Origin: Zizania palustris
Taxonomy: Eukaryota > Streptophyta > Magnoliopsida > Poales > Poaceae
Reading direction: 5' to 3'
Length of the DNA stretch: 64,000 nt
Assembly: GCA_019279435.1 (NCBI GenBank)
Contig: JAAALK010000289.1
Span: forward strand, 28,698,603-28,762,602
Position 1 is the first letter of the stretch. Each line of letters starts with the position of its first letter. Shown here piece by piece: positions 1 to 9,652 of the stretch. The notes under the pieces were generated by a model, which made no database searches, was not told where the DNA came from, and saw only the letters and a list, made by a program, of their open reading frames with translations. A program made the translations under genes and the position numbers.

Positions 1-925
1 AGCAACAAAGTCGGAGCCTGCTTCGAAGTAAGCACTTCGAAGACAAAACTTCGAACTCAACTTAGAACCGAGAGCTTCGAAGCACGACCTTCAAACAGAA
101 AACTTCGAACACAACACACAATAGGACAACCTTCGAACAAGGAAGCGAAGTCTGTCACGCGACAGAAAAATAACTCCAAAGCCAAAGCTTTACCTTCGAA
201 AAGAGCAAGCTCCGAAAAGAGAGGCGAAGGGTGACACTCTACACAGAAGTCAGTGCGAGGCTTAACGGAGCTACAGGCTTCGAAACCAACTTCGAAACTT
301 GTCAAAGTATGGACTTCGAACAGATAGGGCAGAAACCCCTTCGCACTATTGTTCGAAGTATGTAATGCTGTCGATCAGGAATATGCTTCGAAGCTTAGCA
401 ACACAGAATGCACACCAACTACCGAAGATCGAACGAAGCCTTCAAAAGAAATAAATCGAAGCCAACCTCGCAAAACTGAGAGGGTTCGAACAGAAGGTAG
501 CTTCGCTCGAAACACAGCCAAAAAGGTGACAGAGCCTGTCAGCCTCGATCAAAAGTAGTGCAGTAGAAGGTGAAAAGCTGCACAGACTACTGTAGCTACG
601 GAAAAGTAGTACTACTTGCACCAGCAAGAACTAGTACTCAGTTTGTGAAGAACAGAAGCAACAGAAGAAGCTTCTCCTCAAGAAATAAATTCACCAGCAC
701 GTAGCTGAAGCAATAACTCTCCCAACCGAACAAAATGCAACCATTAAATTCACCAGGGACAGAGGATTAAATGCATCCAAGAGATTAGAGCCAAAATAAC
801 TCACGAACAGAGAGGAGCAAGTCCTGGCGGCGCACACAGGAGAGAGAAACGGGAGACAAAGTGACCCAAAGGGTGGATTTGATTTCAGCACAAAAGGGTA
901 GTCCAAACCCTAGGGATTGGGGTCC

Positions 926-933
926 TATTTATA
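926..933 (-). promoter_or_regulatory. TATA box of LTR H
   Basis: The minus strand reads TATAAATA here, in the same relative setting as the TATA box of element D (GC-rich sequence and a CCTAGGG-like motif upstream, leader downstream). It would drive leftward transcription off the window edge. Confidence 0.5.
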
Positions 934-1188
934 GGCAGCCCAACACTAGGAATATTCTACCAGCCCCTTAGGGTTTTACAGACTCAAAAATAAGAAAAAG
1001 ACTCTACTGCCCTTAGGAATTTTTACAGACACAACTGACTGACTGTGGGCCTAGAGTTACAGATGACATATCCGGAAGCTAAGTTTTCGTAGCTACTACG
1101 GCTTCTCTTCTGGATAGTCGGATACAGAATCAACGGTTGTCAGTTTTACGCCGAAACTGACAAAGCCTCCACCAGCTTTGCACCAGGT

Positions 1189-1379
1189 ACCCGGATTGGG
1201 CCGGCCCGACTCCGCAGCTCTCTCAGCCCGGCAATCGCTCACCGCCCGTGTACCTGAGTTAGTTCTGGTCAACAGCCCAGTGGGTCTTCTACTGCTTCTG
1301 GCCCATGCACCCGGATTGGGCCAGCCCGACTTTGCAGCCTCCTCTGCCCGACAGTCGCTTGCTGCCCGTGTACCTGAGT
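1189..1379. repeat. Imperfect 120-bp direct duplication inside LTR H
   Basis: A segment starting ACCCGGATTGGGCC at 1189 recurs at 1309 with about 85% identity over some 71 bases. Both copies end in GTGTACCTGAGT. The offset is exactly 120 bp, so it looks like an old tandem duplication in the upstream (U3) half of the LTR. Confidence 0.75.
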
Positions 1380-1497
1380 CACACGCGGCCCATGAAACAG
1401 CAGATCTCTTCTCTTCTTCAGTCCTTTTTGACTATTGTTGACAATGACTCATCACTTCTGGAGCCATGAGGCCCACGCTATTCAGCATGGCTCCTCA

Positions 1498-2108
1498 AAC
1501 CCCTCCGGTAGCTTTGGTTGCTAAAGCATATGAACAGGAAAATTCTCATGGATCTTCTTCTCTAGAGTACTTATAGAGCTTCGAAGTTTTAAACTTTGGG
1601 TCGAAGTGCACCTTTTGCAAGTCGGGGTGTAGCGGAGATTCATTATCAAAAGAAGAATTCTCAGTGCTTCTTAGATCTTAGAGGCTTCGGGATAAAAGGC
1701 GAGGTCATCATCTTGGGGCACCTCTGGAATGACAGGGGTAGCTTGGGGACGAAGCATGTCTATGACTTCCTGCCTCCACCTCGTCACTTTGGCCTGAGGA
1801 TGGGCCATTTGGGTCGCCATATCGTCAGGATGATCTTCATTTCTTCCGAAGGGGACTTTCGGGTCTTGAGAACTGAACAAGTCAGTTCGGAGCACAGCCG
1901 GAGCTATAGGAGAGACTCCGTCGGTTCGAAGCATAGACAGAGTCCCTAGAGGGGCTTCGTATGTTCAAGGAAGAGTATTTGTTTCGGGAGTCTGAAGTGG
2001 GGGGACTACAGAAGGTCCTCCAACCTCGACGGTATTCGAAGGTCTCAACCCAGAGGTCTGAGAGGACCTCTGGAGGGAACTAGTGCCTAGGCTCCGTTTA
2101 GGAGGCAT
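1498..2108 (-). pseudogene. Tat Gypsy gag, N-terminal fragment (G)
   Basis: The translation begins MPPKRS like the gag of element A and keeps the proline-rich stretch, the segment with SSQDP, and a WRQE-type helix before an acidic stretch. It aligns collinearly with the gag of A (from 5583) and E (from 57700). In-frame stops occur near 1678 and upstream of the SSQDP segment, so the frame is broken. It ends at the LTR H insertion, at the residues that precede the conserved TMAKCFPL motif in A and E. Function before decay: structural gag protein of a Ty3/Gypsy element. Confidence 0.7.
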
Positions 2109-2173
2109 GGCTCTAGAAAAAGATTGGTAGAGAATGAAGTTTTTGTACTAGGTTTCCCACGGACGGTGCCAAC

Positions 2174-2261
2174 TGTTGGCGTAAAACTTGGGCTCCGAGA
2201 TTATGATTTGCTGTTATCTTAGAATTTTGAGGATCATGAGGATAAAGTATTTTCCCCAACA
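2174..2261 (-). repeat. Internally deleted Tat LTR (88 bp)
   Basis: On the minus strand it starts TGTTGGGGAAAATACTT and ends GTTTTACGCCAACA. These are the same termini as the 494-495 bp LTRs of A and E. About 400 bp of interior, including the TATA region, are missing, leaving essentially only the two ends. Confidence 0.75.
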
Positions 2262-3177
2262 CTTTCAATGCAATAAAGTCTAAATAACATTATTGGAACT
2301 AAATGAGTTTTTCAAAATAAACAGAATTAAGATGGTTTATTTGTTAGAAATAAAGTTAGGCTCGTTGGTCAAGGAAGGTTTGGATTTCGATGAAACTTTT
2401 TCTCTTATTATTAGAATTGTATCCATCATAATCCTTCTAACCTTTACTACCTATAAAGGTTTTAGATTGTATCAAATGGATGTTAAAAGTGTTTTTCCTA
2501 ATGGTTTCATTGATGAAGAAGTTTATGTGAAGCAACCACCTGGTTTTGAAAATCCAAAGTTTCCAAATCATGTTTCCATGTTCTCTAAAGCTTTGTATGG
2601 TTTGAAAGAAGCACCTAGAGCATGGTATGATAAGTTGAAAACTTTTCTGCTTAAAAGAAGTTTTTCTATGGGAATAGTGGATAAAACTTTGTTTTATCAA
2701 ATGATCAACTTTTTGTACAAATTTATGTGGATGATATTATCTTTGGTTGTTCATCTCACTCTTTGGTTTCCAAGTTTTTTGAGACTATGTGCACAGAGTT
2801 TGAGATGAGTATGATGGGAAAGTTGATGTACTTTTTGGCACTACAAATCAAGCAAACAAAAGATGGCACTTTTGTTCATTAGGGTAAGTACACCAATGAT
2901 CTTCTTTGGCATTTTGACATACAAATTAAAATTGCAAGCCGATTTTACACCGATAGAACTACTTTCCCTTTAGATCCTAACAAGGATGGTGAGCCTATTG
3001 ATCAAAAGGATTATCGTAGCATGAACGGCTCACTTTCATATCTAATTGCATCAAGGTTGGACCTTCAATTTTCTGTTTGTATGTGCGTTCAATTTTAAGT
3101 TTCTCCTCATGCTTCACATAATCAAGTTAACAACTGTATACTCGAGTATCTCAAGTTTACTTGGGAATTTGGCATAT
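2262..3177 (+). pseudogene. Decayed Copia reverse transcriptase / RNase H linker
   Basis: Translated pieces match the RT of element D in order: the GFRLYQMDVKS and KQPPGFENPK motifs, ALYGLKEAPRAWYDKL, then the region after the catalytic motif (a GKLMYFLALQIKQTK-like piece near 2815-2860) and an ILEYLK-like piece near 3140. The YVDD catalytic motif is destroyed by frameshifts near 2720-2745, and several in-frame stops follow (for example the TAG at 2881). This is the oldest Copia remnant here. It is truncated on the left by G and on the right at 3177 by a different repeat. Confidence 0.8.
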
Positions 3178-5025
3178 TGTAGGACCGAAATAGGCGACTT
3201 GAGGAGGTAAATAGGAGTCTCAATATTTTCTTTTGAAAAGATGGTTCATTCCTTTCACCCGGCGCGTCTCTAAATAAAATTAGCGGAGGCAAAGAGAGAG
3301 ATTAAAAGAAATTGAATACTTGATGTGAGAGAGCACTCAGAGATCTACAAAATATTTCATCGAACATGTGCCGTGCACCCTGGAACTCACATACATTTCA
3401 ACACACAACACAAGCATGCGTACATGTGTACATTCAATCAACTACGTGGCATACAAAAAAATATGGATCCATAGTTTCTGTCTGCACAGTCCTCCAAGAC
3501 GACTTGGTCAGCGCATGAACTCAAATGTGGGTCTATAGTAGAGATAACTATGCAACAAAGAAAAACTCAGAAGAACTACTTCACCATTCGAGTAAGCCTG
3601 GGAAAAACACATCTAGCAATGGCACCCGCAAATTGAGACTTGGAAGATGAAACGTGCATTAGGAAAACAGTAATGACAATCAATGTGCATGTGGGATCGG
3701 AATGGCGACTAGAGGGGGTAAATAGGCGCCTCAACAAATTCTCTCGAATATGATGATCTCTTCAAATCATCCAACACACCATTAAAAGAACAAGTGCACT
3801 TAAAATTAATTCAAAACACTTTTTCTTCCTGGTCAGTCTTTGAAGCACCAAAATGTTGTAGTCGGAGTTTGAGTTGCCGATTACTCTTGTAAATCAGAGA
3901 ATGAAATGCCGAACTACTCAATTCGGCCTATGATGTGCCGACTAAAACAAAAACCTCACAGACAGAAGCAAGGAGATTACCCAGATCAAATATTAATCAC
4001 AAAATGAGGCAGTCTAGAAGACAATGAAACATATTCAGCTAGAATGCAGGTTTCGTGCAGTCCTTGGCAAGTGCAGTTAATTAATGTATTAAATTGCACA
4101 GACTTTGTGATCACTGCTTCAAGGAATTCATCAAAACATTATCACTTTAGATAGTTCAAGATCATTGGCTAAAATCAAAAGTTGGGTGCAATAAGGCCAG
4201 GATAGAACTTATACAGAATACCAACTTCTAATAAGTGCAAGCCAATCAGCTAGACAATAATAAAGTTTGACTGATCTCGATTAAAAAAATTGCCTGCCAA
4301 AATAAACCAGAAATCAACACCACCATTGTTTTGACAATACTGTGTTAAATCTGGAACAGAACTCAGCAAGGTTGTAGAAAATCTGAAACGACCAAAAATG
4401 ATCAAACTCAGTAGCAAAAGTTACTTAGGCACTTGAACATCAAATAGGAATATTCAGTTGAGAAAGATGAGAAATAATTGAGACCATCCTTCAGATGCTA
4501 TTGGTTCTATTTGTGTGATTTCAGCATCAAAGAAGGAGAACATCAGTGAGATGCTTGGCAAAAGATGATGAGTAGTAATTACTTCGAAAAATGAACAAGC
4601 AAGCAACCAAAACTTCAATTCAGATTAACATTTGACTGAACCATAAATATGAAAACCATGATCAAAAGAAAAGACCAAATGATGCTTCGGCAAAACTGAA
4701 ATGAGATCCAATTTGGTAATGAAGTAAAACAGATTTGGCAGTCCTGTGTTGCATCTAGAACTACTGTAGCTCTCGACAAATGATGCTGAATAGGAAAGAC
4801 AACATCAACAACAAGAAAATTGAACTGAAAACACAGAGAAAAATATTCAGAGCATCATTTTCCTGGCAACATATGAGCAACAGTGCTCCTCTGTCGGCGT
4901 GGATACTTCTCACGAAAATAGTGCCAGAAACAGAATCAAATGCTAGTTTGCACTGCTAGCCTAGGACTTCTGCTCACGCTGCTTTTCATGTGGTCATACA
5001 AACAAGAAGAATGGCAATGGCTAAA
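3178..5025. repeat. Non-coding repeat with two related heads (3178 and 3690)
   Basis: Apart from a short open stretch at 4990-5211 I find no coding segment here. The Copia homology stops abruptly at 3177. The next bases, TGTAGGACCGAAATAGGCG, closely resemble TGTGGGATCGGAATGGCG at 3690, and both continue with GAGG, GGTAAATAGG and CTCAA. They look like the 5' heads of two copies of one TG-starting repeat (LTR-like or LARD-like), one inserted 512 bp into the other. The rest is AT-rich, with no gene I recognise. Element A is inserted at its right end. Confidence 0.4.
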
Positions 5026-5520
5026 TGTTGGGGGAAAATATTCCATCCTCAGGGTTATTGCCGTAATAGCACAAAGGCAGATAATGGATTCGAAGGTTTC
5101 CAGATGTCCATCTTCGAAGATATCCTGAGTCAAGCTCGAAGTATGAAGATGGGCCTTGGTTCGGAGTATATCTTCGAACTAAGGCTCTTTAAGATCTTTT
5201 CTGCCAGCTAAGATGGAAGATTTATCTTTTATCTTATTAGATTAATCTTTTACCATTTTAGCCCTATCAAGGGTACCGAATAGTTTCCACTATGTCGGTT
5301 GTAATAGAGGGGTAAATAGGTCTTTTCCTTAATATTTGGGCCTATAAATACCCCCCATTTCACCCTGTAATAGGGACCGAATACAAGTTATTCAATACAC
5401 ACATTCGAACTATTCTAACTTGTTATCCTTTAGGAGGCTTAGAACAGTTCACTTCGCAAACACTTCGTTTGTCAGTTTCTAATCTACAGAAACCTGTTAG
5501 CGTAATCTTTTACGCCAACA
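5026..5520 (+). repeat. 5' LTR of element A (495 bp)
   Basis: It begins TGTTGGGGGAAAATA and ends CGTAATCTTTTACGCCAACA, directly followed by a PBS. The E LTRs (494 bp) have the same ends and overall sequence in reverse orientation. Confidence 0.9.
5343..5350 (+). promoter_or_regulatory. TATA box of element A LTR
   Basis: TATAAATA lies in the LTR about 180 bp before its end, in the setting GGGCCTATAAATACCCCCC. The corresponding site is intact in the 3' LTR of E but mutated in the 5' LTR of E. Confidence 0.6.
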
Positions 5521-5540
5521 GTTGGCGCCGTCCGTGGGGA
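5521..5540 (+). other. Primer binding site of element A
   Basis: GTTGGCGCCGTCCGTGGGG follows the LTR end directly. The TGGCGCC core is complementary to a tRNA 3' end carrying GGCGCCA. The exact tRNA is not certain from sight. E (57885-57906) and G (2150-2173) have diverged versions. Confidence 0.6.
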
Positions 5541-5582
5541 ACCTAGTCCAAGAAACTTCGTTCTCTACCAACTTCCTACATC

Positions 5583-6181
5583 ATGCCTCCTAAGCGGAGC
5601 GCACCTCGTAACCCTGTTCGGAGGTCCTCTCGGATCTCCGGAGAGGCACCATCCGACACGGTTGAAGTCGGAGGGCCTTCGACATTCCCTCTACCTCAAA
5701 CTCCGGAAGGAGTTTCCATCCCTCGAACATACGGAGCTCCTCCGCCAACTCCCTCTATACTTCGACCACCAGGAGTCCCTCTTCCACCTTCAATCCCACT
5801 TCGAACTGATCCTCTCAGTTCTCAAGACCCGGAAGATCCTTCCGGAGGAGATGAAGACAATCTTGGAGATATGGCTGCTCAAATGGCCAACCTTCAAGCC
5901 GAAGTAGCTAGGTGGTGGCAAGAAGCTGCGAATAGGCTTCGCTCTCAAGCCATCCCGGTTATTCCAGAAGTGCCCGAAGACGATGAACCCATCTATCCCG
6001 AAGCCCCGGAGAACGCCTCCTTCGATACTGAATCTCCGCTGCATCCTGAGCTGCAAAAGTTCGATTCGACCCGAAGTTTAAGACTTCGAAGCTCTGTAAG
6101 TATGTCGGAGATGAAGATCCGGGAGAATTTGTCCGTTCTTATGCCCTAGCAATTGAAGCTAGTGGAGGAGTTTGAGATACC
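5583..6181 (+). pseudogene. Element A gag, N-terminal part
   Basis: The ATG at 5583 opens MPPKRSAPRNPVRRSSR, matching G and E. A proline-rich segment, an SSQDP segment, a WRQE/WWQE helix and an acidic stretch follow. Relative to E and G one base is missing near 6060-6065, before the segment corresponding to PKFKTSKL, so translation runs out of frame and stops at 6147-6149. The original frame continues but carries a TGA at 6173-6175, just before the TMAKCFPL motif. This is the structural gag of a Ty3/Gypsy element, inactivated by one frameshift and one stop. Confidence 0.8.
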
Positions 6182-7807
6182 ATGGCAAAGTGCTTCCCTT
6201 TAGCTCTTCAAGGAGTGGCATTAAGGTGGTTCTGGTCTTTGAAGCCAGGATCAATTAATTCATGGGGACAGCTCAAGAAGAAGTTCGTAAGTAATTTTCA
6301 AGGCACCTTCGTGCCTTCGATGTCGACTGGAAGCCTTTTCCAGGTGAAGCAACTCCCCGGAGAGACATTGAGGCAATATTTTAAGCGCTTCGCTCATACG
6401 AAGTCGCAGATCCGAGGGTTGTCTACATCTTCGGTAGTTGATGCAGCTAGGGAAGGTGTCACTCATCAAGGCCTTCTGGATAAGCTTCATCGGAAGAGCA
6501 TATCCTCGGTTTCTCAGCTGATGTCATACTTTGAGGAGTATGCAAGGTCGGAAGAAGGTTGGCTTCGAAGAACTGCAACTACTCCATCCATATTGCAGGA
6601 AGTAAAAGTGGAAGTAAAAACTTCGGCACAGCCGCAAGAACCAGTCTTCGAAGTTCAACATGATCGGAGAAGAGGGCAGAAGCATCCTCGTTCTGAGATC
6701 TTGAACATTGCACCCCCGCAACAGTTCACACAGAGAGCTCCACAGCCTTCGGGGAACAAGGTCAGCGGCTGGAGGCCGCCAGGGAAAATGGCTGGCAAAG
6801 GTCAGACCCTTTTCTGCTGCATTCATGGTGAAAATCGAAGCCATGCAACTGATACTTGCAAGGCTATACTCACTCTAAGAGGAGAATATCTAGAAAGAAC
6901 TTCGGGTCGAGGTGCTACCGACCAGGTTCCAGCTCAAGTGCGCCCGGAGCCGGTCCAGGCTGTGGCGCGGATAGAAAATGCCGAGGCCGCAAGATGCCCT
7001 CCAGTGGCCAATGTTATGCCACCTCCGAAGCAAGAGGAAGGGCAAGACCGAGGGAAAAGAGTAGTCCTCCCCATCTCCGGAGGAGGTACCCTTGGAAGCA
7101 TGTCGAAAAGACAGAGAAGAGACTATGTCAAAGTGGTGGGCCACATTGGGACTTCGTCATCTACAGCTGCTATGCCGGAATGGTCTCATGTATCTTTTTC
7201 TGCGGAGGATGCAGCTGGCATTAAATTTCCACATGCAGACCCACTTGTTATTACTGCTGATATTGCGGGCACTGAAGTTCGAAGAGTGTTGATTGACGGA
7301 GGTAGCTCGGCAGACATTATTTTTGTTCAAGCCTTCGATCAATTGTGCATCTCCAGAAAGCACCTTCTTCTAGTGGCTCGCCCTTTGCAGGGCTTCGCAT
7401 GACCTCCGCTTGATGCACTCGGCCAAATAGGCCTGGAAGTTACCTTCGGAGAAGGTTTGTTGGCCCGAACGAAGGAAGTAATCTTCGATGTTGTAGATGC
7501 CCCATATGCCTACAACGTCATCTTCGGAAGAGGCATGCTAAACCAGTTCGGAGCTGTGGCACATCACAATTATTTGTGCATGAAAATGCCCACACAAGCA
7601 GGAGTCCTAACTGTCTTCGGAGATCAAGCTATCGCCCGGAGAGCGGAATATGGTCATGGCCCCCCTCTTGATCCTAGACAAGTAAACAATGTGCAAGATA
7701 ATCAAGAAAATTTTTCAACCCCTTCCGAAGCTTCGAAGAAATCCTTCCCAAGACCAAGTCCTGAAGTAGAGATTGCAGCGAAGGTTATTATCAAAGATGG
7801 TAAATAA
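6182..7807 (+). pseudogene. Element A gag core and protease
   Basis: From 6182 the frame encodes the retrotransposon gag core (MAKCFPL, WFWSLKP, FVSNFQGTF, LRQYFKRFAHTK). Then comes a Tat-type zinc-binding motif of pattern C-x2-H-x5-H-x4-C near 6814-6870. The aspartic protease follows, with active-site LIDGGSSAD (Asp codon 7295-7297) and a downstream VIFGRGMLNQF flap/helix region. Two nonsense codons break it: TGA at 7400-7402 where E reads glycine, and TAA at 7805-7807 where E reads glutamate. The protease aspartate itself is intact, unlike in E. The same frame runs on into RT. Confidence 0.85.
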
Positions 7808-9652
7808 TATACATTTCAATTTGGTAGAGATTTATCTCCAGAAGTTGCAACCTCCTTGGAAAAGGTGGTGGAAGAGAATTTAGATGTCTTCGCTTGGTCT
7901 GACGAAGATATCACCGGAGTCAATCGGGATATCATTGAACATAGTTTGCTCGTAAACCCGAAGGCCCGACCCATTCGGCAAGGACTCCGAAAAATGTCTG
8001 CAGAAAGAGCTGTTCTAGCGAAGGACGAAGTTGAGAAATTGTTGAAGGCTGGGATTATCAGAGAAGTGGCTCACACAGAATGGTTAGCCAACCCAGTCTT
8101 CGTCAAAAAGAAATCATCCGGGAAGTGGCGCATGTGCATTGATTTCACATCCTTGAATAAAGCATGCCCTCGTGACCCCTACCCCATGCCCCGAATTGAT
8201 CAATTGGTCGACTCCACCGCAGGTTCGGAGTTATTAAGCTTTCTCGACGCGTATTCTGGTTATCATCAAATATGGTTGAAGCGCGAAGATGAGATAAAGA
8301 CAAGCTTCGTAACTCCTTCGGGAGTCTTTTGTTATGTAAGAATGCCTTTTGGCTTAAGAAATGTCGGGGCTACTTTTTCGAGGTTAGTTGCTAAGGCTCT
8401 AGGTCATCAATTAGGTCGCAATGTGGAGGCCTATATGGATGATATTGTAATAAAGAGTGCTTTAAAGCACCAACATAGCCTAGACTTAGCAGAAACATTT
8501 AATAGCCTTCGGGCATGTGGGATCCGTCTTAACCCCGAAAAATGTATCTTCGGAGCTAAGGCTGGAAAGTTGTTAGGGTATTTAGTTTCAAGCAGGGGGA
8601 TTGAAGCTAGCCCTACTCAAATAACTGCGCTACAAAAGATGGCTCCTCCGGAAAATTTAAAGCAAGTGCAAAAGCTGACTGGACGTCTAGCAGCACTTAG
8701 CAGGTTTTTATCAAGGTCTGCGGAGAGAAGCTTGCCTATATTTAAAGCATTGAAAGGGTCCGAAGATTTTGCATGGACACCGGAGTGTCAAAAAAGCTTC
8801 GAAGATATTAAAGAGTATCTCAGTAATCTCGCTACACTCACGGTGCCTACTGCGGACGAAACCCTACTCCTTTACCTTGCAGCTACAGGTTCTGCTGTCA
8901 GTGCAGTCCTTGTCAGAGAAGTGGATTTCAATGGGAAGTTGGTACAAAATCCTATTTATTTTGTGTCCGAAGCATTATCAGGAGCGAAAACAAGATACTC
9001 CGAACTCGAAAAGTTCGTTTATGCTCTAATAATGGCTTCGAGGAAATTAAGACATTATTTTTTGGCTCACAATGTAATTGTACCAACTTCGTATCCTTTG
9101 GGAGATATGCTCTGAAGTAAGGATTCCACTGGAAGAATTGGGAAGTGGGCAGTTGAGCTAGCACCCTTTGGCATATCTTTTCTGGCAAGGACAGCAATCA
9201 AATCACAAGTCTTAGCAGATTTTGTAGCAGAATGGACTCCACCTGCAACTTTGGTTCCGGAGAAGTCAAGTGACGGAGTTTGGACTGTTTATTCTGATGG
9301 GGCTTTCCAAGCATCCGGAGCAGGCATTAGAGCAGTATTAATTTCGCCTTCAGGGCAAAAAGCAATGTACTCCGCAAGACTCAACTTTAAGTCTACCAAT
9401 AACATAGCGGAATATGAAGGGATTTTACTGGGACTCCGAAAAGCACGTGCTCTAGGGGCTACAAGAGTTGTTATAAAAACAGATTCTCAAATAGTAGCAG
9501 GGCACGTAGATAAAAGTTTTCAGGTTCGACATTCACAGCTTGCAAAGTACTTAGAAGAAATCCGTAAGATCGAAGCACACTTCAAGGGTATTTCCATTCG
9601 GAGTATACCAAGAGCAGAAAATGTGCAAGCGGACATCTTAGCAAAAGCTGCA
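7808..9652 (+). pseudogene. Element A RT, RNase H and archaeal-type RNase H
   Basis: One frame carries the Ty3/Gypsy RT with WRMCIDFTSLN, DAYSGYHQI, FGLRNVGATF and the catalytic YMDD (8432-8443). The RT-linked RNase H follows (ETLLLYLAATG, KTRYSELEKF, RKLRHYF). A second RNase H starts near 9284 with YSDGA, AEYEG and KTDS acidic motifs and QADILAKAA at its end. Two successive RNase H domains are diagnostic for the Tat lineage. A TGA at 9113-9115 replaces the arginine codon seen in E (CGA to TGA, a CpG transition). The reading frame is split at 9652 by element B and resumes in frame at 21899. Confidence 0.9.

Larger units (their letters stand above)
1..1497 (-). mobile_element. Partial Copia (Sirevirus-like) LTR H, cut by window edge
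   Basis: Read on the minus strand this segment begins TGAGGAGCC at 1497 and runs leftward off the window. It has an LTR layout: a GC-rich upstream part, a TATA box near 930, then a leader rich in TTCGAA-type palindromes. The same order is seen in the complete LTRs of element D, whose LTR starts TGAGAAACC. It interrupts the gag of fragment G: just outside the LTR, G matches the other Tat gag genes up to the point where the LTR starts. The expected 5-bp duplication copy would be AACCC at 1498-1502, but its partner is outside the window. Whether this is a solo LTR or the end of a full element cannot be seen. Assignment to the Sirevirus group rests on resemblance to D. Confidence 0.6.
1498..2261 (-). 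mobile_element. Tat-lineage Gypsy fragment G (LTR remnant, PBS, gag start)
   Basis: The minus strand gives, in order, a very short LTR (2261-2174), a primer-binding-like site (about 2173-2150) and the start of gag (ATG at 2108). The order and sequences match elements A and E of this window. The fragment stops at 1498, where LTR H is inserted. Its 5' end abuts Copia RT remnants at 2262, so G was inserted into that older Copia. Nothing downstream of the gag N-terminus is present in the window. Confidence 0.75.

Noticed and set aside
1178..1441. 87-codon frame with an internal protein repeat
   Set aside because: The repeat is the 120-bp DNA duplication inside LTR H. 120 is divisible by three, so it merely looks like a protein repeat.
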